From contig CAVVCO010000017.1 in the NCBI GenBank assembly GCA_963746735.1, forward strand, positions 62,001-126,000: a DNA stretch of 64,000 nucleotides. The letters run 5' to 3'. The stretch comes from CAVSWT01 sp963746735 (GTDB taxonomy: Bacteria; Bacteroidota; Ignavibacteria; Ignavibacteriales; Ignavibacteriaceae). The position numbers and the translations under genes are program-made. Below, one piece after another: positions 54,981 to 62,890 of this stretch. The notes under the pieces were generated by a model. The model had not been told where the DNA came from. It did not search any database and saw only the letters and a program-made list of their open reading frames with translations. How positions within the stretch are numbered: position 1 is the stretch's first letter; the number at the start of each line of letters is the position of its first letter.

Positions 54981-56628
54981 TTAATGCGCTGATCCGGTTT
55001 TAGCTTTTACAATCGCATTTAAAGATTTAATTCTTGAGAAAATAAAAACTCCACCAAGAAATGCTGCAACAGTCATCAACAAAAAGAATATTTTCTTATC
55101 ATCAAAGCTGTCCCAAAAACTGGTCATAATTCCGGCAACTTTTCCGCCAAGAGAAGTTGACAAGAACCATCCGCCCATCATTAAAGCTGTTGTTCTTGCT
55201 GGTGCTAATTTTGAGACAAGAGATAGTCCAATTGGACTTAAAAATATTTCACTAACTGTAAAAACACCGTAAGTTAAAAACAACCACATAGCGGTGGTTT
55301 TATGCGTATAAACAGACGGCACAGACATAATTGCAAAAACCATTATCAATGACGATAGCCCGGAAATAAATAATGCATATCCAAATTTAGAAACAGTTGT
55401 TGGTTCTTTGCCCCGCCTTCTTAGCCAAGCAAAAAGGCCAACAAGAATCGGAGTAAGTACAATTATAAAAAACGGATTTATAGATTGAAATAATTCAGCA
55501 TTTGCTAATCTTACATCTTCACCAGGCTTTGGCCATTGATCTTTAGGCACATTTTCAAAATATGGATCTGGTCCCTGAACCATAATAGCCTGACCATTTT
55601 CATCTGTGACCACCTTTAGATTTTTATCAACCTTTTCTACAGGCCTCGGATTGGTATTTACGCTTTGCAGCATATCAATTTTTTCAGCAGGTCCGGCTAA
55701 TACTTGTGGAATTTCTCTATTTGTGTAAGTCTGCGCCCAGATTGTAAGTGAAGTTGCATTTTGATTATAAATTGTCCAGAATATAATTGAAACAGTAAAT
55801 ATAAAAAGTAAAGCACCAATACTTTTTTTATCCTGTCCTGCTGATTTCATCCATAAAGAAACATAGAAAGATATAACCGGTATACATGCAAAGATAAAAG
55901 CATCATTCGAATTTGAACCGAATAAATTATTAGGGATAAGCCAGCCAATAACTGCGAAAATAATTGCAGGAAGAAAAACATAAAGAAATATTTTCATCAT
56001 AGGCATGTCTTCTTTTTCCATGGGTTTTCTTACGTCTGCAAATTTGATATGCTTAAGTCCGGTTGAGATCCATATTAATGCAAGTACTAGACCTACTCCT
56101 GCAGCCGCAAAAGCATAACCCCAGCCATAATTATTTCTTAAATATGCCGCCACAAAATTGCAGACAAGCGCTCCAATATTAATTCCCATATAAAAGATAT
56201 TATATGCCGAATCTTTCAAAGGTTTTAATTCTTCTGTGTTATAAATTATTCCTAATATGGTACTAATATTTGGTTTGAAAAATCCATTACCTACTATTAT
56301 TAATCCTAAGAGAAACAAATAAAGCGGTATCACCAGGAAAGGCTAAACCAAAATACCCGGCTGCCATTAAAGAGCCGCCAATGTATATCGATTTAATGTA
56401 GCCTAGGTAACGGTCAGCAAGTAGACCGCCTATAAATGGAGTTAAATAAACTAACGCAATGAATGATCCCACAATATCCGCTGCTGTTTTTGTGTCAAAA
56501 CCTTTTCCGCCGGTTTTAGAATCAATTAAATAGAGAAGCAGAATTCCAACCATCAAATAGTAACCAAAGCGCTCCCACATTTCAGTAAAAAATAGAACGT
56601 AAAGACCGCGGGGATGTTTCTTAAACAT
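54981..56628 (-). CDS. Proton-dependent oligopeptide transporter (POT/PTR family), frameshifted
   Basis: Two frames make one POT transporter of about 548 residues with 12-14 helices. The N-terminal part has FTEMWERFGYYLMVGILLLY, the ExxER proton-coupling motif, and GGLLADRYLGYIKSIYIGGS. The frame breaks near 56325-56345 after GDTALF; the second frame resumes LLGLIIVGNGFFKPNIST, the family's GNGFFKPN motif, and NIGALVCNFVAAYLRNNYGW. A large periplasmic loop of about 70 residues lies at 230-310 of the second part. It imports di- and tripeptides by the family role. An intrinsic terminator follows. Confidence 0.9.
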
Positions 56629-57053
56629 TAGAACCTCATTTAATAAATTTTAGTGAGTGATAAATTAATATTTTGTATTGTGGAAATATTTGAAATGATT
56701 TTAAGAAAGTAAGCAAAGCTATTTTCTGATTTTATGTTTAGTTGGTTTCAAATATATATTATTTAACCTTTTTTTCATAATTATAATTGAATGATAAATT
56801 CATTCATTATGAAAATCATGGAATAAAAGAATTTCGGGCATACGTTCTAAAAAATCAGAAATTTATTAAGTTAAGTTTAAGATCAAATTTAAATTTATAA
56901 TTTAAGTTAAGTTCATTCAGACATTCAAGCAATCAACCATACTTACGTTCTTCAGTTATTTGTCGGCACAATATCGAGAATTTAACACCAATTTAACTTA
57001 TACCATTGTTATGTTTCTTGTATAAGAAAACACCATTCTATATATTTGGTTTC
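56629..57053. other. AT-rich divergent promoter region between the POT transporter and PASTA genes
   Basis: About 425 bases without a recognisable gene. It contains an inverted repeat TTCATAAT / ATTATGAA (56774-56781, 56806-56813) with GAATGA / TCATTC nested inside, and a 12-base direct repeat TTAAGTTAAGTT at 56866-56877 and 56902-56913. These may be operator sites, but no known regulator motif is matched. Confidence 0.4.
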
Positions 57054-57815
57054 ATGAAAAATATCCTTAAAATCAATTTTATTCGGAAAACTTTTTATTT
57101 TTTAATAGGTATCGTTGTATTCCTTCTGGCAATGAACTATTTAGTTATGCCCTGGTATGTAAGCAGGCCTGAGAAAAGAGTTCCCAATGTTGTTGGTTTA
57201 AAGGAAGCAGAAGCCTTTTCTTTACTAAAAAATGCTGATCTTCAACCAGTCATATCCGATACAACATTTGACCAAAAATATCCTAAAGGAACAATAATTC
57301 TTCAAAAACCTGAGAATGGAAAAATTGTAAAAGAAGGAAGAAATATTTATCTATTTATAAGCGGCGGAGAACCAACTGTAGTTGTTCCTTTACTTAAGGG
57401 AAAATCTATTAACGAAGCAAAATTCACTCTCGAAAGAATAGGACTAAAATTAGGCGGTATAACCGAAAATGTTTCAAATCATCCTAAGAATATGATCTTT
57501 GACCAACAATATGCAGAAGGTACTCCTTTGAAAAAAGGAGCGGAGGTTGGAATAACTATAAGCGTTGGGCAAGGTGAATCTGGGGAAATATTTGTCCCGG
57601 ATTTAATTGGTAAATCTGTTACTGAAGCAGAAAGAATTTTAGCGGATAGTACTTTAAAAGTTGGAAAGATTAATTATCAGCGTTCGTTTTCTCTTTTACC
57701 GAATACAATCTTAGATCAATATCCGAGTAAAGGAAATAAAGTAAATAGAGGCGATGCTATTGATTTGTTTGTAACAAAATCAGCAGAACAACAACAAGAA
57801 ATTATAGAGAAGTAA
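57054..57815 (+). CDS. Membrane-anchored protein with three PASTA domains
   Basis: About 253 residues from the ATG at 57054 (MKNILKINFIRKTF); an ATG at 57006 is in frame but precedes the anchor less well. One N-terminal membrane helix (FYFLIGIVVFLLAMNYLVMP) is followed by three PASTA repeats: VPNVVGLKEAEAFSLLKNAD, VVPLLKGKSINEAKFTLERI and VPDLIGKSVTEAERILADST. PASTA domains bind peptidoglycan or beta-lactams in PknB kinases and penicillin-binding proteins; here neither is attached. rpe starts directly at the next base. Confidence 0.86.
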   Translation: MKNILKINFIRKTFYFLIGIVVFLLAMNYLVMPWYVSRPEKRVPNVVGLKEAEAFSLLKNADLQPVISDTTFDQKYPKGTIILQKPENGKIVKEGRNIYLFISGGEPTVVVPLLKGKSINEAKFTLERIGLKLGGITENVSNHPKNMIFDQQYAEGTPLKKGAEVGITISVGQGESGEIFVPDLIGKSVTEAERILADSTLKVGKINYQRSFSLLPNTILDQYPSKGNKVNRGDAIDLFVTKSAEQQQEIIEK

Positions 57816-58476
57816 ATGGGAATTTTAGCAGCATCAATTTTAGCCTCAGATTTATCTAATCTTTCCCAGCAAATAAGATTAGCCGAACTTGGCGGAGCAG
57901 ACTGGATTCATTGTGATATAATGGATGGGCATTTTGTGCCTAATGTTACTTTCGGACCGGTGATAGTTAAAGCTGCCAGAAGATCAACTAAACTGCCATT
58001 AGATGTTCATCTGATGATTGAACATCCGGAAAGATATATAGAGCAGTTTGCAGAAGCTGGCGCAAATTCAATTACTGTGCATCAAGAGGCTGTAATTCAT
58101 CTTAATAGAACTGTGCAGCATCTTAAAGAACTTAATGTTAAAGCCGGTGTTTCAATTAATCCTTCAACTCCGATAAACGTTCTTAGAGATATAGTGGAAT
58201 ATATTGATATGGTATTAATAATGTCGGTTAATCCCAGGGTTTGGTGGTCAGACTTTTATAACAAATTCTTTAAGAAGAGTTAGAGAAACAGTTATGCTTC
58301 GCGAAAAAATGGATGCAAATTTTTTAATTGAAATTGATGGCGGTATTGACAAGCATACAATTAAATCAGCACAACAAGCTGGATGCGATGTTTTTGTCGC
58401 TGGTACTGCTGTGTTCAAATCTGATAATGTAACTGCCGCTGCTTTGGAATTGAAAAATCTGATTAGCAGCAAATAG
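57816..58476 (+). CDS. rpe: Ribulose-phosphate 3-epimerase, frameshifted
   Basis: Pentose-phosphate enzyme of about 220 residues. The N-terminal frame has AASILASDLSNLSQQI, DWIHCDIMDGHFVPNVTFGP, HLMIEHPERYI and the loop VLIMSVNP. The frame breaks at the CCC run 58233-58235; dropping one C yields GFGGQTFITNSLRRVRETV, the conserved next block, and continues to the phosphate-binding IEIDGGIDKHTIKSAQQAGC and FVAGTAVFKSD. The metal-site His and Asp residues are present, so only one base is wrong. It abuts the PASTA gene. Confidence 0.93.
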
Positions 58477-58644
58477 AAATATTTTAATTTATAGTTAACA
58501 AAACATTTCAGCCTGACTTCTTTTAATCTATTGTGAATAAAAGTTTAAACTAATATTTGAAAAATTTCTGGATGCAATTCCAAGGCTTAGTAAAGGTTTA
58601 AATATTTTCAAAATAACTCAACTAACAATTACTCTGGAGAAAAA

Positions 58645-59811
58645 ATGAAATTAGCTTTGATTGGTGGAGATATTGTAACTCCATTTAGACTAATAAAAAA
58701 TGGAACGGTTTTAATAGACGGGCAAAAAATTTATAGAATAGGAAAATCACACGATGTTATTTTGCCTGATGATTGTGAAACGATTGATGTAAGCGGAAGA
58801 ATTATTGCTCCCGGATTTGTTGACTTGCTGGTACATGGCGGCGGCGGTTCTGGTTTTGCCGATGAGAACGATAACAGCATTGAAAAAGTAAGTCAATATT
58901 TTTTACAAAACGGTTCAACTACAGTTTTAGCTTCACTATTTGCAAAACCTGAGCAGCAATTGTTAGGAGATTTAAGAAGAGTTGCAGAATATATTGAAAA
59001 TAATCCTGAGTCGAATATAAAAGGTATTCACATGGAAGGGCCCTATCTTAATAAAGATTTAAAAGGCGCAATGAATGAAAGTTATTTATGGAAACCTTCT
59101 GTTGAATCATGGAATAAAATGTGGGAAGCATCAAAAGGACATATAAAAATAATGACCATTGCTCCCGAATTACCTGGAGCTATTGAAGTATTAAGAGAAG
59201 CTTCAAGCCAGGGAGTAGTTTTGTCAATAGGGCATTCAATGGCCAATTACGATGAAATAGAGCTAGCAATTGATAACGGGGCTGCACATGTAACCCATAT
59301 TTTTAATGCGATGAGGCCTTTCCATCATCGTACTCCGGGAGTTATTCTCGGCGCACTTCTTCGTAATGAATTAAAGATTGAATTGATCGCAGATACACTT
59401 CATGTTCATCCGGCAGTTATGGAGCTGCTGCTAAAATTAAAAGGAGCTAGTGGAATTGTACTCGTTTCAGATTCAATCAGAGCCGGTGGAATGCATGAAG
59501 GTGAATATGAATTTGCCGATCAAAAAGTTTTTATGAAAGCAAAGAGAGCATATCTTGAAGATGGAACACTTGCCGGAAGTACGCTTACTTTAAATATTGC
59601 TATAAAAAATATGATTGAAACTGCAAATGCAAAAGTAACAGAAGCATTTAGAATGGCTTCATTAAATGGTGCAAAGGTAATAAATCTTGAGCATAAAAAA
59701 GGGAATACTTGCCAGCGGGAAAGATGCCGATATTGTTGTGCTTAATGAAAATTATGATGTGGAAATGACAATTCTTTTAGGCAAAATTGCTTATAAAAAA
59801 ACGACTGCGTA
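58645..59811 (+). CDS. nagA: N-acetylglucosamine-6-phosphate deacetylase, frameshifted near the C-terminus
   Basis: Amidohydrolase-fold enzyme of about 388 residues that deacetylates GlcNAc 6-phosphate before NagB. Visible blocks are APGFVDLLVHGGGGSGF, GIHMEGPYLNKDLKGAMNE (metal-ligand glutamate), LSIGHSMANYDEIE (ligand histidine) and THIFNAMRPFHHRTPG (ligand histidine), and SDSIRAGGMHEG (catalytic aspartate). The frame breaks at the GGG 59701-59703; dropping one G restores ILASGKDADIVVLNENYDVE and the last 20 residues to the TAA at 59809-59811. GGAGAAAA lies upstream of the ATG. Confidence 0.94.
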
Positions 59812-60046
59812 AAATAGCCGGGACAATAAATCTTATACAGTATTTGATTTGAGAACAAAAATCAATTAAGTTTCTGTTGATATTAATTGATGACTTATTA
59901 AAAATACATTAAAACATACCAGAAATTCTATCCTAATTAAGGACATTGCATTTATTGCCTAATAAGGCAGTTGTTTGCTTTGTTCTATCTAATCTCTAAT
60001 TAAAGAGAAAAATAAAATATTTTAAAATATTTAGGAGAAATTAAAA

Positions 60047-61114
60047 TTGGAAAAATTAATTTCATTAGGATGGAATACGTTTTTTGATGAGCAATTTAAT
60101 AAATACAAAGACAGAGGATTTATTCCAGCTAGGGTCGCAGTTGAGCATAAGCAAAGATATTTGCTTTATTCTGAAAATGGAGAGGTAAATGGTGAAGTAA
60201 CAGGAAAATTATTATATACATCAAACTCAAATTCAGAATTACCTAAAACCGGGGATTGGGTTGTTGGGATTTTATTTGAAGATGAAAATAAAATAATAAT
60301 TCATGATGTACTGGAAAGAAAAACAAAACTTTCAAGAAAATCTTCTGATAAAAAAACTGATGAACAAATAATAGCTGCAAATGTAGATATAGTTTTTATT
60401 GTTCAAAGTCTTGATAATAATTTTAACCCAAACAGGATTGATAGGTATCTAACTGCTGTAATTGAAAGCGGCGCTGAGCCAATTATTATATTAAATAAAT
60501 CTGATCTGGTCGAAAATCCGGATGAGAAAGTAATTCAATTAAAAAATCGTGGTATTGAAATACCAATTTTATTAATGAGTGCAGAGAATGGTTATGGTGT
60601 GAATGAATTAATGAAATATTTGAGCGAAGGAGTTACTGGAGTATTTACCGGCTCATCCGGAGTTGGTAAATCTACTATTATAAATCAATTGCTTGGAAAA
60701 GAATTAATTAAAACACAGGAAATAAGTGAATCTGTTTTAAAAGGAAAACATACCACTACAAAAAGAGAACTAATTCTATTACCTGAAGGCGGAATTTTAA
60801 TCGATACTCCGGGTATGCGTGAATTCCAGCTTTGGAATGTTTCGGAAGGTTTAGATTCTGCTTTTAGTGATATTGAACAATTAGAAGCTAAATGTAAGTT
60901 TAAAGATTGTTCTCATACTGCAGAAACAGGTTGTGCAGTTCTTGAAGCTTTAAATAACGGTTCTTTATCAAATGAAAGATATAAAAGTTATAAAAAGCTT
61001 CAGAAAGAATTATTATATCTCGAAGGTAGGCAAAGCTTATCAGCAAAACAAGCAAAGAAACAGTTGTCAAAACAGATTAATAGATATCTAAAAGAATTTT
61101 ATAAATACCGGTAA
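60047..61114 (+). CDS. rsgA: Ribosome small subunit-dependent GTPase A
   Basis: Late 30S assembly GTPase, 355 residues from a TTG preceded by AGGAGA. OB-fold domain at the N-terminus (about residues 20-100), then a circularly permuted GTPase: G4 ILNKSDLV, G1 FTGSSGVGKSTIINQLLG, G3 IDTPGMREF. The zinc domain has CKFKDCSHTAETGCAV with three cysteines and a histidine. It resembles the RsgA/YjeQ paralogue group with an N-terminus of its own type (SLGWNTFFDEQFNKYKDRGF), as in the second RsgA of some bacteria. Confidence 0.93.
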   Translation: MEKLISLGWNTFFDEQFNKYKDRGFIPARVAVEHKQRYLLYSENGEVNGEVTGKLLYTSNSNSELPKTGDWVVGILFEDENKIIIHDVLERKTKLSRKSSDKKTDEQIIAANVDIVFIVQSLDNNFNPNRIDRYLTAVIESGAEPIIILNKSDLVENPDEKVIQLKNRGIEIPILLMSAENGYGVNELMKYLSEGVTGVFTGSSGVGKSTIINQLLGKELIKTQEISESVLKGKHTTTKRELILLPEGGILIDTPGMREFQLWNVSEGLDSAFSDIEQLEAKCKFKDCSHTAETGCAVLEALNNGSLSNERYKSYKKLQKELLYLEGRQSLSAKQAKKQLSKQINRYLKEFYKYR

Positions 61115-61138
61115 TAATGATTATAATAAATTGAAATA

Positions 61139-61330
61139 TGTCACCTCTTCGAGGTTTTTGCTGTCATATTAATAAAATTACTATAATATTATCAGCCCTT
61201 CGGGCTTTATGAATTGGTAGATTACAGTTTAATAGAGTTAGAATTTTCAAACATCGAAGGCGTGATATTATTATAGAAAAGGGTATTCCTAAATATCATA
61301 AAACCACGAAGTGGTGACATTATTATAGAA
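61139..61330. repeat. Cluster of four palindromic repeats in opposed pairs
   Basis: Four short stem-loops share a TTC or GAA loop: ACCTC-TTC-GAGGT (61143-61155), AGCCC-TTC-GGGCT (61194-61206), a degenerate copy ATC-GAA-GGCGTGAT (about 61252-61266) and ACCAC-GAA-GTGGT (61303-61315). The last two are followed by near-identical ATATTATTATAGAA (61265-61276) and ATTATTATAGAA (61319-61330); the first two have related AT-rich flanks in the other orientation. They therefore form two inverted pairs. REP-like units of this kind occur between genes in Bacteroidetes-related genomes. Confidence 0.65.
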
Positions 61331-61382
61331 TGAAATTATAAAAATGATTGAATTAAATTATTTTCCGGTTTAACTTGCAGCC

Positions 61383-62046
61383 ATGAAAATCAAAGCAATC
61401 ATAACCGGTACGACCGGCATGGTGGGTGAAGGTGTTATGCACGAATGCCTTAACCATCCTGATGTTGAAGAAGTGCTTATAATAAATAGAAGAAGCGGAA
61501 ATTTTAAGCATCCAAAACTGAAAGAAATCATTCACAAAAATTTTTATGACTTCACTGATATTAAAATTGATTTGAGTTGGATACAATGCATGTTTCTTTT
61601 GTCTTGGGACAACTTCCGTTGGAAAGAAAGAAGAAGAATACACAAAAATTACTTTTGATATTACAAAAGCTTTAGCAGATACTCTTGTTAAATTAAATCC
61701 GGATATGACTTTTTGTTATATCTCTGGTGCCGGAACAGACAGCACTGAAAAGGGAAGAACTATGTGGGCAAGAGTAAAAGGCAGAACAGAAAATTATATT
61801 TTGAATTTAGGTTTTCGCCAGGCTTTTGCTTTCCGTCCTGCAATTATAATTCCCACAAAAGGGCTTAAAAATACTTTAAGCTTTTATAAATATTTATTCT
61901 TTCTTTTACCGGTTATTAAATTATTCTTTCCAAAACATATATGCTCTTTAAAAGAAATTGGTTTGGCAATGATAAACACTGTATACAAAGGATTTTATAA
62001 AGATGTTTTGGAGGTTGAGGACATTGTTAAGCTGTCAAAGAATTAA
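61383..62046 (+). CDS. NAD(P)-binding Rossmann-fold epimerase-like protein, frameshifted
   Basis: An atypical short-chain dehydrogenase/epimerase, about 220 residues. The dinucleotide motif is IITGTTGMVGEGVMHECL. The frame breaks near 61577-61578; removing one T gives D-L-S-G-Y-N-A-C-F-F-C-L-G-T-T-S-V-G, then KKEEEYTKITFDITKALADT, CYISGAGTDSTEKGRTMWAR and VKGRTENYI, where Y and K are less typical than the YxxxK of true epimerases. FAFRPAIIIPTKG and the C-terminal helix follow. The substrate is unknown. Confidence 0.82.
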
Positions 62047-62076
62047 TATATAATTATAATTCTTAACTAATTATTT

Positions 62077-62148
62077 CTATTTAATCTTCGCTCTCCTCAA
62101 TCTTAATGAATTAGTAAATACACTAACATAACTCATTACCATAGCTAC
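62077..62148 (-). pseudogene. Fragment of a P-type ATPase gene (C-terminal 23 codons)
   Basis: Read on the minus strand, the segment ends FTNSLRLRRAKIK and a TAG stop. The last nine residues equal those of the copper ATPase gene that ends at 62891; over 72 bases I count 60 identities by eye, and 18 of 23 residues match. The frame stays open about 10 more codons upstream (HIQQIIHL) but that part no longer resembles the ATPase. It is a remnant of a second ATPase copy, 815 bases from the intact 3' end. Confidence 0.75.
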
Positions 62149-62182
62149 AAGGTGAATTATTTGCTGGATATGATGATAAAAA

Positions 62183-62211
62183 ATCTCCGATGTGTAATAA
62201 ACATCGGAGAT
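62183..62211 (-). terminator. Intrinsic terminator after the lipoprotein gene
   Basis: A 10-bp perfect inverted repeat ATCTCCGATG / CATCGGAGAT with loop TGTAATAAA. Six A on the plus strand at 62178-62183 give a 3' T-run on the minus strand. It lies 23 bases past the stop codon of the minus-strand lipoprotein gene. Confidence 0.88.
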
Positions 62212-62233
62212 AAAAAAAGGTTATAAAAAAAAA

Positions 62234-62743
62234 TTATTTCTCTGCAACATTTACTTTTGGAATATCTGTTCTGAATGCAACCAAATTGTGCCCAATCATT
62301 TTAACTTCATAAGTTTTGTCATTTGTCATCAGCATTATTTTGCCGTCAACTGTTTTCTCTTGAATTAACTTTCCATCCGGCATTACCAGCATGGTCTTAT
62401 TACCAACTTCTTTTACTGACCAAAAATTCCCATCAGGCATTTTCATACCTTTTGCCTTTGAACCATCCATTTTAAATGTAGACCCTTCACTTGCACTTCT
62501 TGTTAATAGTATTGCATCGCTATCAAAACTGCCGTCGTACATTTTGGCTTCCGCTAATATTTTTTGATCGCTTGTGCTGACACCGGGCAGAACATTATTT
62601 GGTTTGTCTTTATTTGTTGAAACCTGTGCCGTCTCGTTTGAGTTATTTTTGCTCGTCTTTTCAGAAGTTTGATCATTCTTATTTTGACCACATCCAACGA
62701 TAAGAAATGCCAAAATTGTGAAAAGTAAAAATAGCTTTTTCAT
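62234..62743 (-). CDS. Predicted lipoprotein of unknown function
   Basis: 169 residues with a lipoprotein signal: FLLFTILAFLIVGCGQ, cysteine at residue 18. A Ser/Thr/Asn/Lys-rich spacer follows to about residue 55 (SEKTSKNNSNETAQVSTNKD). The C-terminal 100 residues contain short beta strands with repeated DGxxxxxK patterns (MPDGNFWSVKEVGNKTMLVM, then PDGKLIQEKTVDGKIMLMT), rich in methionine. The methionines and the place beside a copper-type ATPase suggest a periplasmic metal-related role, but that is inference and no His or Cys cluster is seen. Confidence 0.7.
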   Translation of the reverse strand: MKKLFLLFTILAFLIVGCGQNKNDQTSEKTSKNNSNETAQVSTNKDKPNNVLPGVSTSDQKILAEAKMYDGSFDSDAILLTRSASEGSTFKMDGSKAKGMKMPDGNFWSVKEVGNKTMLVMPDGKLIQEKTVDGKIMLMTNDKTYEVKMIGHNLVAFRTDIPKVNVAEK

Positions 62744-62890
62744 TTTATCCTCACCTTTTATTTCAAATATACAATAAGAAGATACAGCTATTGTTAGTCG
62801 AACTAAATCTCACAGCGCACAGTATTAAAATAAATAGTGTGAATAAATGATAAAAGAAGTGTTTACGAAAAATATTTACTAATGGATTGT

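Noticed and set aside
59820..60046. A riboswitch upstream of rsgA
   Set aside because: The only structure seen is a weak TGCC-TAATAA-GGCA hairpin in AT-rich sequence; no conserved aptamer core is visible.
61200..61330. A CRISPR-like repeat cluster
   Set aside because: The units differ in stem sequence and orientation and have irregular spacing, which fits REP-like elements instead.
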